The translations under genes and the position numbers were made by a program. A stretch of 8,553 bases of DNA from Acidobacteriota bacterium (GTDB lineage: Bacteria > Acidobacteriota > Vicinamibacteria > Vicinamibacterales > Fen-181): assembly GCA_021779795.1 (NCBI GenBank), contig JAJXZZ010000119.1:1-8553 (forward strand), given 5' to 3'. This document shows, one piece after another, positions 1 to 6,953 of this stretch; position 1 is the stretch's first letter; every line of letters starts with the position of its first letter. The notes beneath the pieces were generated by a model. That model saw only the letters and a list, made by a program, of their open reading frames with translations. It did not search any database and was not told the origin of the DNA.

Positions 1-33
1 GAGGGCAGACTAAACCCCCCAAGTTGCTGAAAG

Positions 34-3000
34 CTAGCCTTTTGGCCGCCCCGCTGCCTTCGGCATCACCGGTCGCACGCGCAGCGTCGTCAACTGCGCC
101 CCGTCCCGCGCCGCCCCCTCCTCGATCCGTTCCACCCGGTACCGCCCCTCGCGCAGGTAGTCGATGTGGGCCATCAGGAACGAGAACCCCGCCTTGCTCA
201 CCAGGCTGAGCCACGCCCCCTGCGCCGTCTCGTCCGGCGCCTCGGTCATCCCGCTCATGAAGGTGACCTGCGGCCACGAGGCGATCGCCACGCGCCCCGT
301 CGCCGCCGCTGCCGCCGCGGGCGGCGCCAGCCGACTGCCCCTCGGCTCCCCGGTCTCGGGGTCCGAGTAGTAGATCATCGTGTCCTTGTAGATCTCCTCG
401 TTGTAGACGTAAGGGCTGAAGCCCGCCGCCCACCGCCGGTACCGGTCCTGCTGCCGCACGCACATGGCGTGCACGTCGGCATTCGCGTTGATCTCGCGCA
501 CGATCGCCTCGCGCAGCGCCGCGACCGCTTCGCCCTGCTCGGGGTAACGGGGATCTCTCAGGCCGCTGAGCATCGTGTACCAGCCGCGCGGACTCCAATA
601 GGCCCTGAATCCCGGCGCCACGTAACCCGAGAACGGCTGCACCCACTCGTGCGACGGGTAGCCGTGCGGGTTCAGGTAGATGTCGGGCAGCCAGGTGCGC
701 CACAGCCGGCCCTCCACCTCGGCCTCGGGCAGCAGGCCGATGGCGCGCGAGGTGATGTCCATCCCGAGCGCGCTGTACCGCCCGGCGTGCAGCATCCAGG
801 TCGGCGTCAGCTTCTGCAGCTCGTACGCCATCTGCGCCCCGTCCGGGTTCAGCGTCGGGCACAGGATGACGTTCACCTTCTGCAGGATCTTCCGGTAGGC
901 CGGGTCGGTGGCCAGCAGCTGCCCCAGCCTCAGGAGGTGGCCCGTGGACGACACCTCGTTGGCGTGCTGGCGGCCGATCATCAGGATGGTCGGCTTGTAG
1001 GCCGTCAGCTTCGCGATCGACGCCAGCTCGCCCTCGGCCGGAAGGGTGATCTCCATCGCCGAGATGTCTCGCCCGCGGTACGACTCGCCGACCTTGTAGC
1101 TGTGAACCCCCGGGTAGGCCGAGAGCCCGGCGACGATCCGCTCCGACTCGTCGGGGCCGATGATGTGATCCCACGTGACCGCGGGCGCGGCAGAGCCGGC
1201 CGGCGCCTTCCGCACGTTCGACGCCATCGACTCGCCCGTGTTCCGCAGCACGCGGCGCGTGCGCGCGTCCTGGAGATCGACGGCGACCGCCACCCGGTCC
1301 ACGTGGTCGAACGACAGGGTGGTCCGGTAGAGGCCGGCCGCCTGCAGCCCCGCCAGCGCGTCGAGGGCGTCCACCGCGCGCCCGGCCTGCTTGTCGTCCT
1401 TCGCCTCGACCTGGAGTTCGATCTCGCTCACCCGGTCGTCCCGGGCCACGGCCCGCACCACCTTCGGGGCGGTCGTGTCGATGCGCGCCAGGTCGCGCGA
1501 GACGACGGTGGGCGCGCCGGCCCCCTTCTCCTTGTAGGTCACCTCGAGCTTCGCCTTCGTCGAGGCGTTGCCGGCGTAGAGGATCCGGGCTTCGCCCGGC
1601 TTGCCCGCGCGCGCCGGGTGGACGATGGGGAAGACCTTGCCGGGGGCGTTGAGGCGGTTCTTCGTCAGCGTCCGCCCCATGGCCGAGAAGAAGTCGAGCG
1701 TGACGAAGTAGATGTCCTCGTGCAGCGCCTCGAGCGACGACACGCGCTCCTCGTCCACGCCGATGGCCTCGTCCGGCTCGCTCATCCAGACCTCGATGTC
1801 GAGGTCGCGGTGGAACGGCTGCTTGTCGGCCGTCGGCTTGCCGCCGGTCACCTTCATCACGTGCTCGTACACCCGCGGCAGCACCTTGGCCTGGTAGTAG
1901 TCCCAGAAGCGTTCGGGATCGGTTTCGATCCGGGCGTCGGCCACCGGCTGCCCGTTCGCGCGCGCGCTCAGCCAGCCGGTCGTCACCTCGACGCGCGACC
2001 ATCCCGGGAACTTCTCGAGGTACTCGCGCTCGACGAACTTCGGGCTGAACGACCCGCGGTAGATCACCTGGCCCCGCCCGTCCATCGCCTCGAGCGAGTA
2101 GATCGCCTTCGCGTCGTCCGCCATCTCCATGTGGAAGGCGCTCGTGGGGATGCCGAGGTCGCGCTGGAAGATCTCGTCCACCGGGTACAGCTCGTGGAGC
2201 CAGCGCGTCGGCACCTCGTAGAACTTGTACTTCTTCGAGAGGTCGAGCTTGTGCGAGGCGACGCGGATCCGGATCGACCGGGCGCCTTTGCCCTTCAGCG
2301 CCGGCAGCACCTCCTCGGTCAGCCACGAGTAGCCCTGCTTGTAGGCGGACAGCACGCGGACGTGCGCGTCGGCGGCCCCGGCTCTCTTGAGCGCCTCGCG
2401 CGTTTCCGCCTCGAGCGACGTACGCACTTCCCGCGGTTCGCTCAGCCGCGCCTCGAGATCGACGGTCGCCCCCGCCTTGACCTTCGGCAGCACGTCGGAC
2501 GCGAGCTTCGCGCGGAAGTCGTCCACCTCCCAGGGGATCGGGACCTTGTCCTCGAACACCGCGGCCGGGTCGGTGATGCCCTGGCTCGCCACGGTCACGG
2601 CCGCCGACGGGCCGAGCGCCGCCTTCACCAGCGACGCCAGGTGCGCGTCGAGCGCCTTGTCGCCCTTCTCGATGAACAGCCTGGCGTCGAACGACTCGAC
2701 CGGCTTCTCCTTGACCTCGTCGAGGATCCCCTTCAGCTCCACGGCCGCCAGGCTGGCCTGGCCGGCGCCGCTCTTCGCCCCGAGAAAGCGCGTGACCTCG
2801 CGCGAGAGGTCGCCGAGCGTCAGGGCGCCGCGTTGGACGTCCCAGAGGCAGGGCATGCGGCCGGCCAGGTAGCGGCTCGCGGCCATGGTGCCCGCGGGAT
2901 CGGCTCCCGCCACCACGGTGGCCGTGGCCTTGCCGAACGCGCGCGGCACCACCTGGATTTCCCCTTCGCCCGGCCGCAGGTCGTCGAGGCGCGTCTTGCC

Positions 3001-3042
3001 GATCTTCACGAGCTGTTGCACGAGCGTGTTGTTCCGGCCCAC
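34..3042 (-). CDS. M14-family zinc carboxypeptidase, catalytic C-terminal part
   Basis: Numbering follows the joined protein, with the GTG at 3042 as residue 400. Zinc ligands of the M14 HxxE motif are visible in GRQHANEVSS (His1092, Glu1095). The conserved NPDG follows at 1131-1134. The third ligand is probably His1192 in LNPHGYPSHEW, with His1197 the alternative. Glu1333 (MTEAPDET) is a candidate catalytic base, though it lies farther from the third His than in classical carboxypeptidase A. GESYRGR, just before the HxxE segment, is also typical of the family. Residues 400-489 complete domain copy 2; residues about 490-1040 are a long region I do not recognise. M14 enzymes remove C-terminal residues from peptides or cleave muropeptides; the substrate cannot be read here. 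The GTG at 3042 is only the first formal start: it encodes the Val of PILVGRNN, conserved in copy 1, and gives no signal peptide. The coding frame is open back to the amber at 3249. All recognisable catalytic motifs are intact. Confidence 0.85.
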   Translation of the reverse strand: MGRNNTLVQQLVKIGKTRLDDLRPGEGEIQVVPRAFGKATATVVAGADPAGTMAASRYLAGRMPCLWDVQRGALTLGDLSREVTRFLGAKSGAGQASLAAVELKGILDEVKEKPVESFDARLFIEKGDKALDAHLASLVKAALGPSAAVTVASQGITDPAAVFEDKVPIPWEVDDFRAKLASDVLPKVKAGATVDLEARLSEPREVRTSLEAETREALKRAGAADAHVRVLSAYKQGYSWLTEEVLPALKGKGARSIRIRVASHKLDLSKKYKFYEVPTRWLHELYPVDEIFQRDLGIPTSAFHMEMADDAKAIYSLEAMDGRGQVIYRGSFSPKFVEREYLEKFPGWSRVEVTTGWLSARANGQPVADARIETDPERFWDYYQAKVLPRVYEHVMKVTGGKPTADKQPFHRDLDIEVWMSEPDEAIGVDEERVSSLEALHEDIYFVTLDFFSAMGRTLTKNRLNAPGKVFPIVHPARAGKPGEARILYAGNASTKAKLEVTYKEKGAGAPTVVSRDLARIDTTAPKVVRAVARDDRVSEIELQVEAKDDKQAGRAVDALDALAGLQAAGLYRTTLSFDHVDRVAVAVDLQDARTRRVLRNTGESMASNVRKAPAGSAAPAVTWDHIIGPDESERIVAGLSAYPGVHSYKVGESYRGRDISAMEITLPAEGELASIAKLTAYKPTILMIGRQHANEVSSTGHLLRLGQLLATDPAYRKILQKVNVILCPTLNPDGAQMAYELQKLTPTWMLHAGRYSALGMDITSRAIGLLPEAEVEGRLWRTWLPDIYLNPHGYPSHEWVQPFSGYVAPGFRAYWSPRGWYTMLSGLRDPRYPEQGEAVAALREAIVREINANADVHAMCVRQQDRYRRWAAGFSPYVYNEEIYKDTMIYYSDPETGEPRGSRLAPPAAAAAATGRVAIASWPQVTFMSGMTEAPDETAQGAWLSLVSKAGFSFLMAHIDYLREGRYRVERIEEGAARDGAQLTTLRVRPVMPKAAGRPKG

Positions 3043-3228
3043 GAGGATCGGGCTCCGCTCGTTGCCCGGCTCCCGGACCTTCTCGTCGCGCCGGGCGATG
3101 GGGAGCGTGATGCCGGTCGTCTCGAGACCCAGCCGGGCCGCGATGGAGGCGGCGCCGAGCGAGTCGCTCGCGTCGCCGACGATGACGCTCGTGTCGGTGC
3201 GGTCGGGGATCCGGTCCTGGTAGGCGTC
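2773..3228 (-). repeat. Domain copy 2 of internal protein duplication in the M14 protein
   Basis: These bases encode about residues 338-489 and begin seven codons after the amber codon. Shared blocks with copy 1 are IAARLG (366-371), ETTGITLPI (373-381), PILVGRNN (397-404) and a VVAGADPAGTMAA segment. The acidic loop before the first strand is DAYQDRIPD instead of the EF-hand-like loop of copy 1. The first 62 codons of this copy lie upstream of any usable start codon. Confidence 0.8.
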
Positions 3229-3246
3229 GCCGTACCAGCCGTCGAT

Positions 3247-4239
3247 CTAATAGGTGTTGGCGAGGTCGAATGCCTTGGCGGGCGCGAGCCTCGGCTCGAT
3301 CACGCCGGCGGCATTGGGCTCGGGCGCGAACTCGTCGGGATCGACCGGCGGCGTCAGCGTCCGGGCGTTCAAGCCCGACCGGCGCACGGCCACCTCGCCG
3401 CGCCTGGCGCCGCCGGCTACGACGGTCACCGTGGTGGCCGCGGCCTCGGCGAAGTCCAGCGTCCGCTCCTGCTCGCCGCGCCGGTGCGCCGCGTCGAGAT
3501 CGGCCAGCGCCTGCAGCGCCCGCGCGGCCCGGGCGGCCGGCACGACCACGCGCACGCCGACCGAGGCGATCCCGCGCCGGTCGGCATCGACGACGAGCGA
3601 CTCCACGCGCGCGGCGGCGCCGCCGGCGCCTTTCGAGTCCAGGAAACCCGCGACCTGCCGCTCGACGGCGTCGAGCCTGATGCCGGTCATGTTCCACAGC
3701 CGCGGCAGTCGGGCGGCAAGTTCCACGCCCGCCGCCAGCGTCCCGGCCGCGTCCCCGCCGGCCACCACGATGCCGGCCGGCCCGCCGAGCGGCGAGGAAA
3801 CCAGCGCGATGAGGCCCTGGCCGGGCTGGAGCGGCTTCAGGTCGACGGCGCCTCGCGCGGCAAGCTGCTTGACGAACACGTTGTCGCGGCCGACGAGGAT
3901 CGGGAGGGCCACATCGGCCGGCGACGTCACCTCGGCGTCCGTCACGACGAGCGGCAGCGTCAGCGCCGTCGTCTCGTAGCCCAGGCGGGCGGCGATGTTG
4001 GCCGCCGCCTCGACGTCCTCGGAGGTCGCCGCCGCCGGCACGATCACGCGGGCGGCCACCGAGTCGTCGAGGCCGTCGCCGTTGGTGTCTCGAACGGCCG
4101 CGCGCGGTCCGCCGTAGACGCCGGCCAGCGAGTCCAGGCGGCCTGGCGGGTTCGTCGATTGGGCTGTCGGGGATTGGCCGGTGACGGCGACGGTGGCGAG
4201 GGCTAAAGTAGCAAGGCCGACGAGCGCCGACTTGAACAC
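3247..4239 (-). CDS. N-terminal part of the M14 carboxypeptidase (330 aa, ends at amber codon)
   Basis: The start chosen is GTG at 4239, because AGGAGG (4252-4247) stands 7 bases before it and the product then begins with a clear signal peptide: MFKSALVG, a hydrophobic run to about residue 19, and likely cleavage near VTGQS. A longer in-frame start at 4572 would run back over the preceding gene and is rejected. Residues 51-59 form an EF-hand-like loop (DTNGDGLDD). They lead into an alpha/beta domain with IAARLG (82-87), ETTALTLPL (89-97), PILVGRDN (113-120) and an AGGDAAGTLAAG segment near 160-171. A second module (about 225-285) is rich in Ala, Arg and Val. No catalytic residues lie in this part; the peptidase domain is beyond the stop. 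If translated alone it would be an exported protein of about 33 kDa with no evident enzymatic activity, possibly a binding domain. The gene starts 11 bases after the stop of the zincin gene. Confidence 0.85.
   Translation of the reverse strand: MFKSALVGLATLALATVAVTGQSPTAQSTNPPGRLDSLAGVYGGPRAAVRDTNGDGLDDSVAARVIVPAAATSEDVEAAANIAARLGYETTALTLPLVVTDAEVTSPADVALPILVGRDNVFVKQLAARGAVDLKPLQPGQGLIALVSSPLGGPAGIVVAGGDAAGTLAAGVELAARLPRLWNMTGIRLDAVERQVAGFLDSKGAGGAAARVESLVVDADRRGIASVGVRVVVPAARAARALQALADLDAAHRRGEQERTLDFAEAAATTVTVVAGGARRGEVAVRRSGLNARTLTPPVDPDEFAPEPNAAGVIEPRLAPAKAFDLANTY
3631..4092 (-). repeat. Domain copy 1 of internal protein duplication in the M14 protein
   Basis: These bases encode about residues 50-203. 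Residues 82-183 align without gaps to 366-467 of the joined protein (constant offset 284), with about half the positions identical by eye. Shared blocks are IAARLG, ETT.xTLP, PILVGR, VVAG.D.AGT.AA and a terminal LW. This copy carries the calcium-loop-like DTNGDGLDD. Confidence 0.8.
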
Positions 4240-4246
4240 GCGCGTT

Positions 4247-4252
4247 CCTCCT
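4247..4252 (-). promoter_or_regulatory. Shine-Dalgarno site of the M14 gene
   Basis: The minus strand reads AGGAGG, 7 bases before the GTG at 4239. It is the strongest ribosome binding site in the window and decides the start. It overlaps the TAG stop (4253-4251) of the preceding zincin gene, so the two genes are probably translationally coupled. Confidence 0.85.
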
Positions 4253-5627
4253 ATTGGGTCCACGACCGTCCGTCTCGCTTCATCGTCAGCGGCATGAGGT
4301 CGAGCCGACGGAGCAGGGCGCTCCGCTCCTGCTCGCCGATGGCGATGAAGACCACGGCCATCTGGCGCCCCACGGGAGCCGTAACCGAGTTCGGCGGGGG
4401 CGAGCCGGCCGCGAGCGCCGCGACGAACTCGTCGCGGTCCCTTGGCGTGTCCCAGGTGGTCACCCAGACGCCCTGCAGGTCCCGGGTCGTGGCCAGGGTG
4501 CGGGCGCCGCCCCGGTTCGAGAGCAGGAAGAAGCGGTCGCCGCCCCAGCCGGAAGCGCCCGCGTTGGTCCACGCGGCGGGCGACTGCAGGCTCATGAGGT
4601 CACGCCGCGAGTCGTGGGGCTCGGTGAGAATGGCGGTCAGGAACTCGCCGATCGTGTCGCGGTGCAGGATGCGGCGCCCGGGCCGCGAGAGCCACAGCGT
4701 CATCGCCTTGTCGTCGATGACGACCGGGTCGTCGCGGCGGGCCGCGTCCCAGTACTTCTCGGGATGCAGGATCTGCTCGCTCGAGAGAGGGAGCGAGCGG
4801 CGCGCGGCCAGCAGGGCCTCGCCCACGGCGCGGTTGTCGGGCTGCGCCAGCAGCGTGGCCAGGTCGCCGCGGGCCAGGAACGCCGTGCCTGCGATGTACG
4901 ACCCGAACATCGCCGAGAAGTAGCGCGGGAGCTGCGACAGCATGCTCGCCCGCTGCAGCTCCTCGGCGACGTACTGCGACAGGTCCATCATCGAGAAGCG
5001 GCCCGAGCGCTGCGCGGCGGCCATGGCCTGCAGCATCAGCGACGTGGCCGAGCCCTCGCCGAGGGCGGTGGCCACGAACGCCCGGTCCTCGCTGCCGTCG
5101 CCCGACTTCAGCAGGCCGTCCAGGCCGACGTACTGGTCGTCGAGCGCGTGTGTCAGCTCGTGTGAGAGCACCATCCGCTCGACGAACGGCGGGAGCGGGT
5201 TGGGGCGATCGACCAGCCGCAGCGTGCGCGTGGCGGGCTCGTAGTAGCCGGCCACCTGCTGGTCGAGCACCTCGAGGCTCGTGTCGAGCAGGCTGCAGTC
5301 TGGCGGGATGAGGCCGGCAACCCTGAGGAACGCCTGCACGCGTGCGCGATGATCGGGCTTGTCGGCCTCGACCAGGATGCGCCGCATCTCGGTATGGGCG
5401 TGCGAGAGGGAGACCCGCTCCTTCTTGACGGGGCGCTTGAACGTCCAGCCTCGCAGCTGCTCGACCTCGCGCGCCACCTCGTCGGCCGTGCGCGCCAGCG
5501 CGTCGGGCGGCCGCGCCGCGACATCGCGGCGGACGGCCGCCGAGACGCGCTCGGCCGGGCCCGCCGAGATCAGCCCGAGTGTCGCGAACAGCGCCAGCGC
5601 GGATGCCGCGCGAATCCGGATGGTCAT
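4251..5627 (-). CDS. Exported HExxH zinc metallopeptidase (putative)
   Basis: The product is 458 residues from ATG at 5627. This start gives a signal peptide (MTIRIRAASALALFATLG..., cleavage probably near residues 22-30); longer in-frame starts would overlap the upstream gene. The zinc-binding motif is HELTH at 156-160, in VLSHELTHALDDQ. It is followed by ALGEGSA (188-194), where Glu191 fits the third ligand of a gluzincin-type site. A segment QVAGYYEPATRTLRLV (124-139) precedes the motif, a common arrangement in small bacterial putative metallopeptidases with a YYEP/FYDP-like strand before HExxH. The C-terminal third (about 365-458) has no recognised motif. It probably acts in the periplasm or outside the cell; the substrate is unknown. 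It lies 14 bases after the upstream gene and 11 bases before the M14 gene, so it is in the same operon. The ribosome binding site is weak, suggesting coupling to the upstream gene. The zincin assignment is firm; the exact family is not. Confidence 0.85.
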   Translation of the reverse strand: MTIRIRAASALALFATLGLISAGPAERVSAAVRRDVAARPPDALARTADEVAREVEQLRGWTFKRPVKKERVSLSHAHTEMRRILVEADKPDHRARVQAFLRVAGLIPPDCSLLDTSLEVLDQQVAGYYEPATRTLRLVDRPNPLPPFVERMVLSHELTHALDDQYVGLDGLLKSGDGSEDRAFVATALGEGSATSLMLQAMAAAQRSGRFSMMDLSQYVAEELQRASMLSQLPRYFSAMFGSYIAGTAFLARGDLATLLAQPDNRAVGEALLAARRSLPLSSEQILHPEKYWDAARRDDPVVIDDKAMTLWLSRPGRRILHRDTIGEFLTAILTEPHDSRRDLMSLQSPAAWTNAGASGWGGDRFFLLSNRGGARTLATTRDLQGVWVTTWDTPRDRDEFVAALAAGSPPPNSVTAPVGRQMAVVFIAIGEQERSALLRRLDLMPLTMKRDGRSWTQ

Positions 5628-5641
5628 CGCGTCGCCCGCAC

Positions 5642-6832
5642 TCAATGCGCCGGCTGCGGGTTGCGGACGGCCAGGAGCACCGAGGCCGCGCCGTCGGCCC
5701 AGTGGTACCCGAACGAGAACGTCAGCGGCTTCACGTTTCGCCGATCCGCGTAGGCCGCGGCCATGTCGGGCTGGTAGCCGTAGTTGAAGTCCTTGATCGG
5801 CTTGTCGTACTTCCCGAAGAAGGTCAGCGTCCACTCGGGCGCCTTGAAGAACCGGAGCGGGACCCCGGAGTCATCCTCGAGGACGAGCCGCGAGCCGTGG
5901 AGCAGGACGCCGCGGATGACCGAGAAGTCGCGGCCGTGCAGCAGGTACGACGCCGACTTGAGGAACGTGGCGAACGGCGCCTCGTGCTCGAGGAACGGCA
6001 CGACGCCAGGGTGCTGCGGGAGCGCCGCGTCCTGGGCCTGCGCGCGGAAGTAGACGAGCGTCTGCGGTTCGCGGCCCGGGCGCTCGAACACGATCTCGAT
6101 GGCCGAGGCCGCGCGCTTGTCCTTCGACGGGGCGCTGCGGGGGCGCAGCTGGCCGTCGGGGGCGATCTCGAGGTCGCGCACGCTGACGATCCTGGCGTCC
6201 AGGCGCACGAGGGAAACCGCCATCAGCGGCAAGGTGCCGCGAAGTTCCGCGGCGGCCGTGTCCTCGAGCATGTGGCTGGTGATGAAATAGTTGCGCGAGA
6301 GCAGGTCGTTCAGCGCATGCCGCGTCTCCTCGAACAGCCTCGTCAGCCGCTCGGACGACAGGCGCTCGACAGGCGGCAGCGAGCCGATCGGCTCGAGGCC
6401 GAACAGGACGTAGCGCCGGCAGTCGGGGAACAGCAGGAACGCGTTCAGGATGTCCGGGCCGCTGAACGGGTACATCAGCGTGGAGCAGTCGCCGGTCGCC
6501 GGCGCGAGTTCGCGGTCGCGCCACGCCTTCATGTCGGCGAACCGCTCGGTGGTCGCCTGCGCCCACTGCGTGTCGAATTCCTGGTGCCACTCCTGCCAGG
6601 CGGGCTTGGCGGCGATGGCGGCGAGCGGGCTCGACGCGTCTGGCGTCATGCCGGCGAGGAGGCGGGCCGTGTCGGTGAGTTCATTCGAGGCCATGGCGCT
6701 GGCCGGGCGGGACGCGCGCGCCCGGCTGGCTTCGTGGCGTGAGGCCGCCCGGGTCGGCTGCCGGCAGCCGGAACCGGCCACCAGCGACAGGGTCAGGACG
6801 ACGGGAACGAATCGAAACGCGGGCTTGAACAT
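5642..6832 (-). CDS. Exported (possibly lipid-anchored) protein of unknown function
   Basis: The product is 396 residues from ATG at 6832, with AAAGG a few bases upstream. This start puts a signal peptide first: MFKPAFRF, a hydrophobic run, then LVAGSGC with Cys23. The Cys suggests a lipoprotein, but Gly at -3 is not the usual lipobox residue, so anchoring is uncertain. An Arg/Ala/Ser-rich linker follows (about 24-50). The most striking segment is YPFSGPDILNAF (121-132), followed by FPDCRRYVLFGLEPIG (135-150); it looks like a conserved core. Cys116 and Cys138 flank this core and might form a disulfide. No enzyme motif is recognised. The C-terminal region, rich in Tyr, Phe and Gly, looks beta-rich. 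It is the first gene of the operon with two exported metallopeptidases, so a role in the same extracytoplasmic process is likely, but the function cannot be read from the sequence. Confidence 0.85.
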   Translation of the reverse strand: MFKPAFRFVPVVLTLSLVAGSGCRQPTRAASRHEASRARASRPASAMASNELTDTARLLAGMTPDASSPLAAIAAKPAWQEWHQEFDTQWAQATTERFADMKAWRDRELAPATGDCSTLMYPFSGPDILNAFLLFPDCRRYVLFGLEPIGSLPPVERLSSERLTRLFEETRHALNDLLSRNYFITSHMLEDTAAAELRGTLPLMAVSLVRLDARIVSVRDLEIAPDGQLRPRSAPSKDKRAASAIEIVFERPGREPQTLVYFRAQAQDAALPQHPGVVPFLEHEAPFATFLKSASYLLHGRDFSVIRGVLLHGSRLVLEDDSGVPLRFFKAPEWTLTFFGKYDKPIKDFNYGYQPDMAAAYADRRNVKPLTFSFGYHWADGAASVLLAVRNPQPAH

Positions 6833-6869
6833 GGGACCTTTCGGCACGGGATGGGATGTGACCAGCACC

Positions 6870-6898
6870 ATCCTACCAAGGCTTGTTGTGGGCGTCAG
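6870..6898 (-). promoter_or_regulatory. Predicted promoter of the exported-protease operon
   Basis: On the minus strand CTGACG (6898-6893) and TAGGAT (6875-6870) are 17 bases apart. Each matches the sigma70 consensus at 4 of 6 positions. Transcription would start near 6863, leaving about 30 bases before the ATG at 6832. It is the best -35/-10 pair seen upstream of the operon. Prediction only. Confidence 0.5.
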
Positions 6899-6947
6899 CA
6901 GGAAAGCGACGGGGGAGCGCGGCGTGGTGGCAGCGCCCCCTCCGGTC

Positions 6948-6953
6948 CATAAT
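6948..6953 (+). promoter_or_regulatory. Predicted -10 element of the pseudouridine synthase gene
   Basis: CATAAT, 5 of 6 to the TATAAT consensus, ends 5 bases before the GTG at 6959. No convincing -35 is seen at 16-18 bases (the sequence there is GTGGTGG-like). No Shine-Dalgarno precedes the start. Transcription would begin at or next to the start codon, giving a leaderless message. Confidence 0.45.

Larger units (their letters stand above)
34..4239 (-). pseudogene. M14-family exported zinc carboxypeptidase, whole locus, interrupted by in-frame amber codon
   Basis: This entry joins the two open reading frames described separately. From GTG at 4239 to TAG at 34-36 the frame runs 1401 codons, with one stop, TAG at codon 331 (3249-3247). 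Nothing else is broken: no frameshift, no loss of codon style, and protein similarity between the parts before and after the stop continues across it. Layout of the joined product: signal peptide (about 1-22), domain copy 1 (about 50-203), an alpha/beta module (about 225-285), domain copy 2 (about 338-489), a long middle region without recognised motifs, and an M14 peptidase domain from about 1045 to the C-terminus. It is the last gene of a three-gene operon. It may be a recent pseudogene, a sequence error, or a gene read through the stop. That it was one gene is well supported; its present state is open. Confidence 0.6.

Noticed and set aside
1..33. Possible terminator after the M14 gene
   Set aside because: The 33 bases hold no stem followed by a T-run on the minus strand; the window ends too soon to judge.
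166..4206. A 1346-codon open frame on the plus strand opposite the M14 gene
   Set aside because: Its codons are exact complements of the M14 codons. It stays open only because the real gene avoids TTA, CTA and TCA codons, as GC-rich genes do. It ends where the signal peptide uses a TTA. Its translation is Arg/His/Gly/Leu-rich with no domain.
5579..6742. A 387-codon plus-strand frame opposite the first operon gene
   Set aside because: Same antisense artefact; low-complexity Arg/Glu/Val-rich translation, while the minus strand has a signal peptide and ordered segments.
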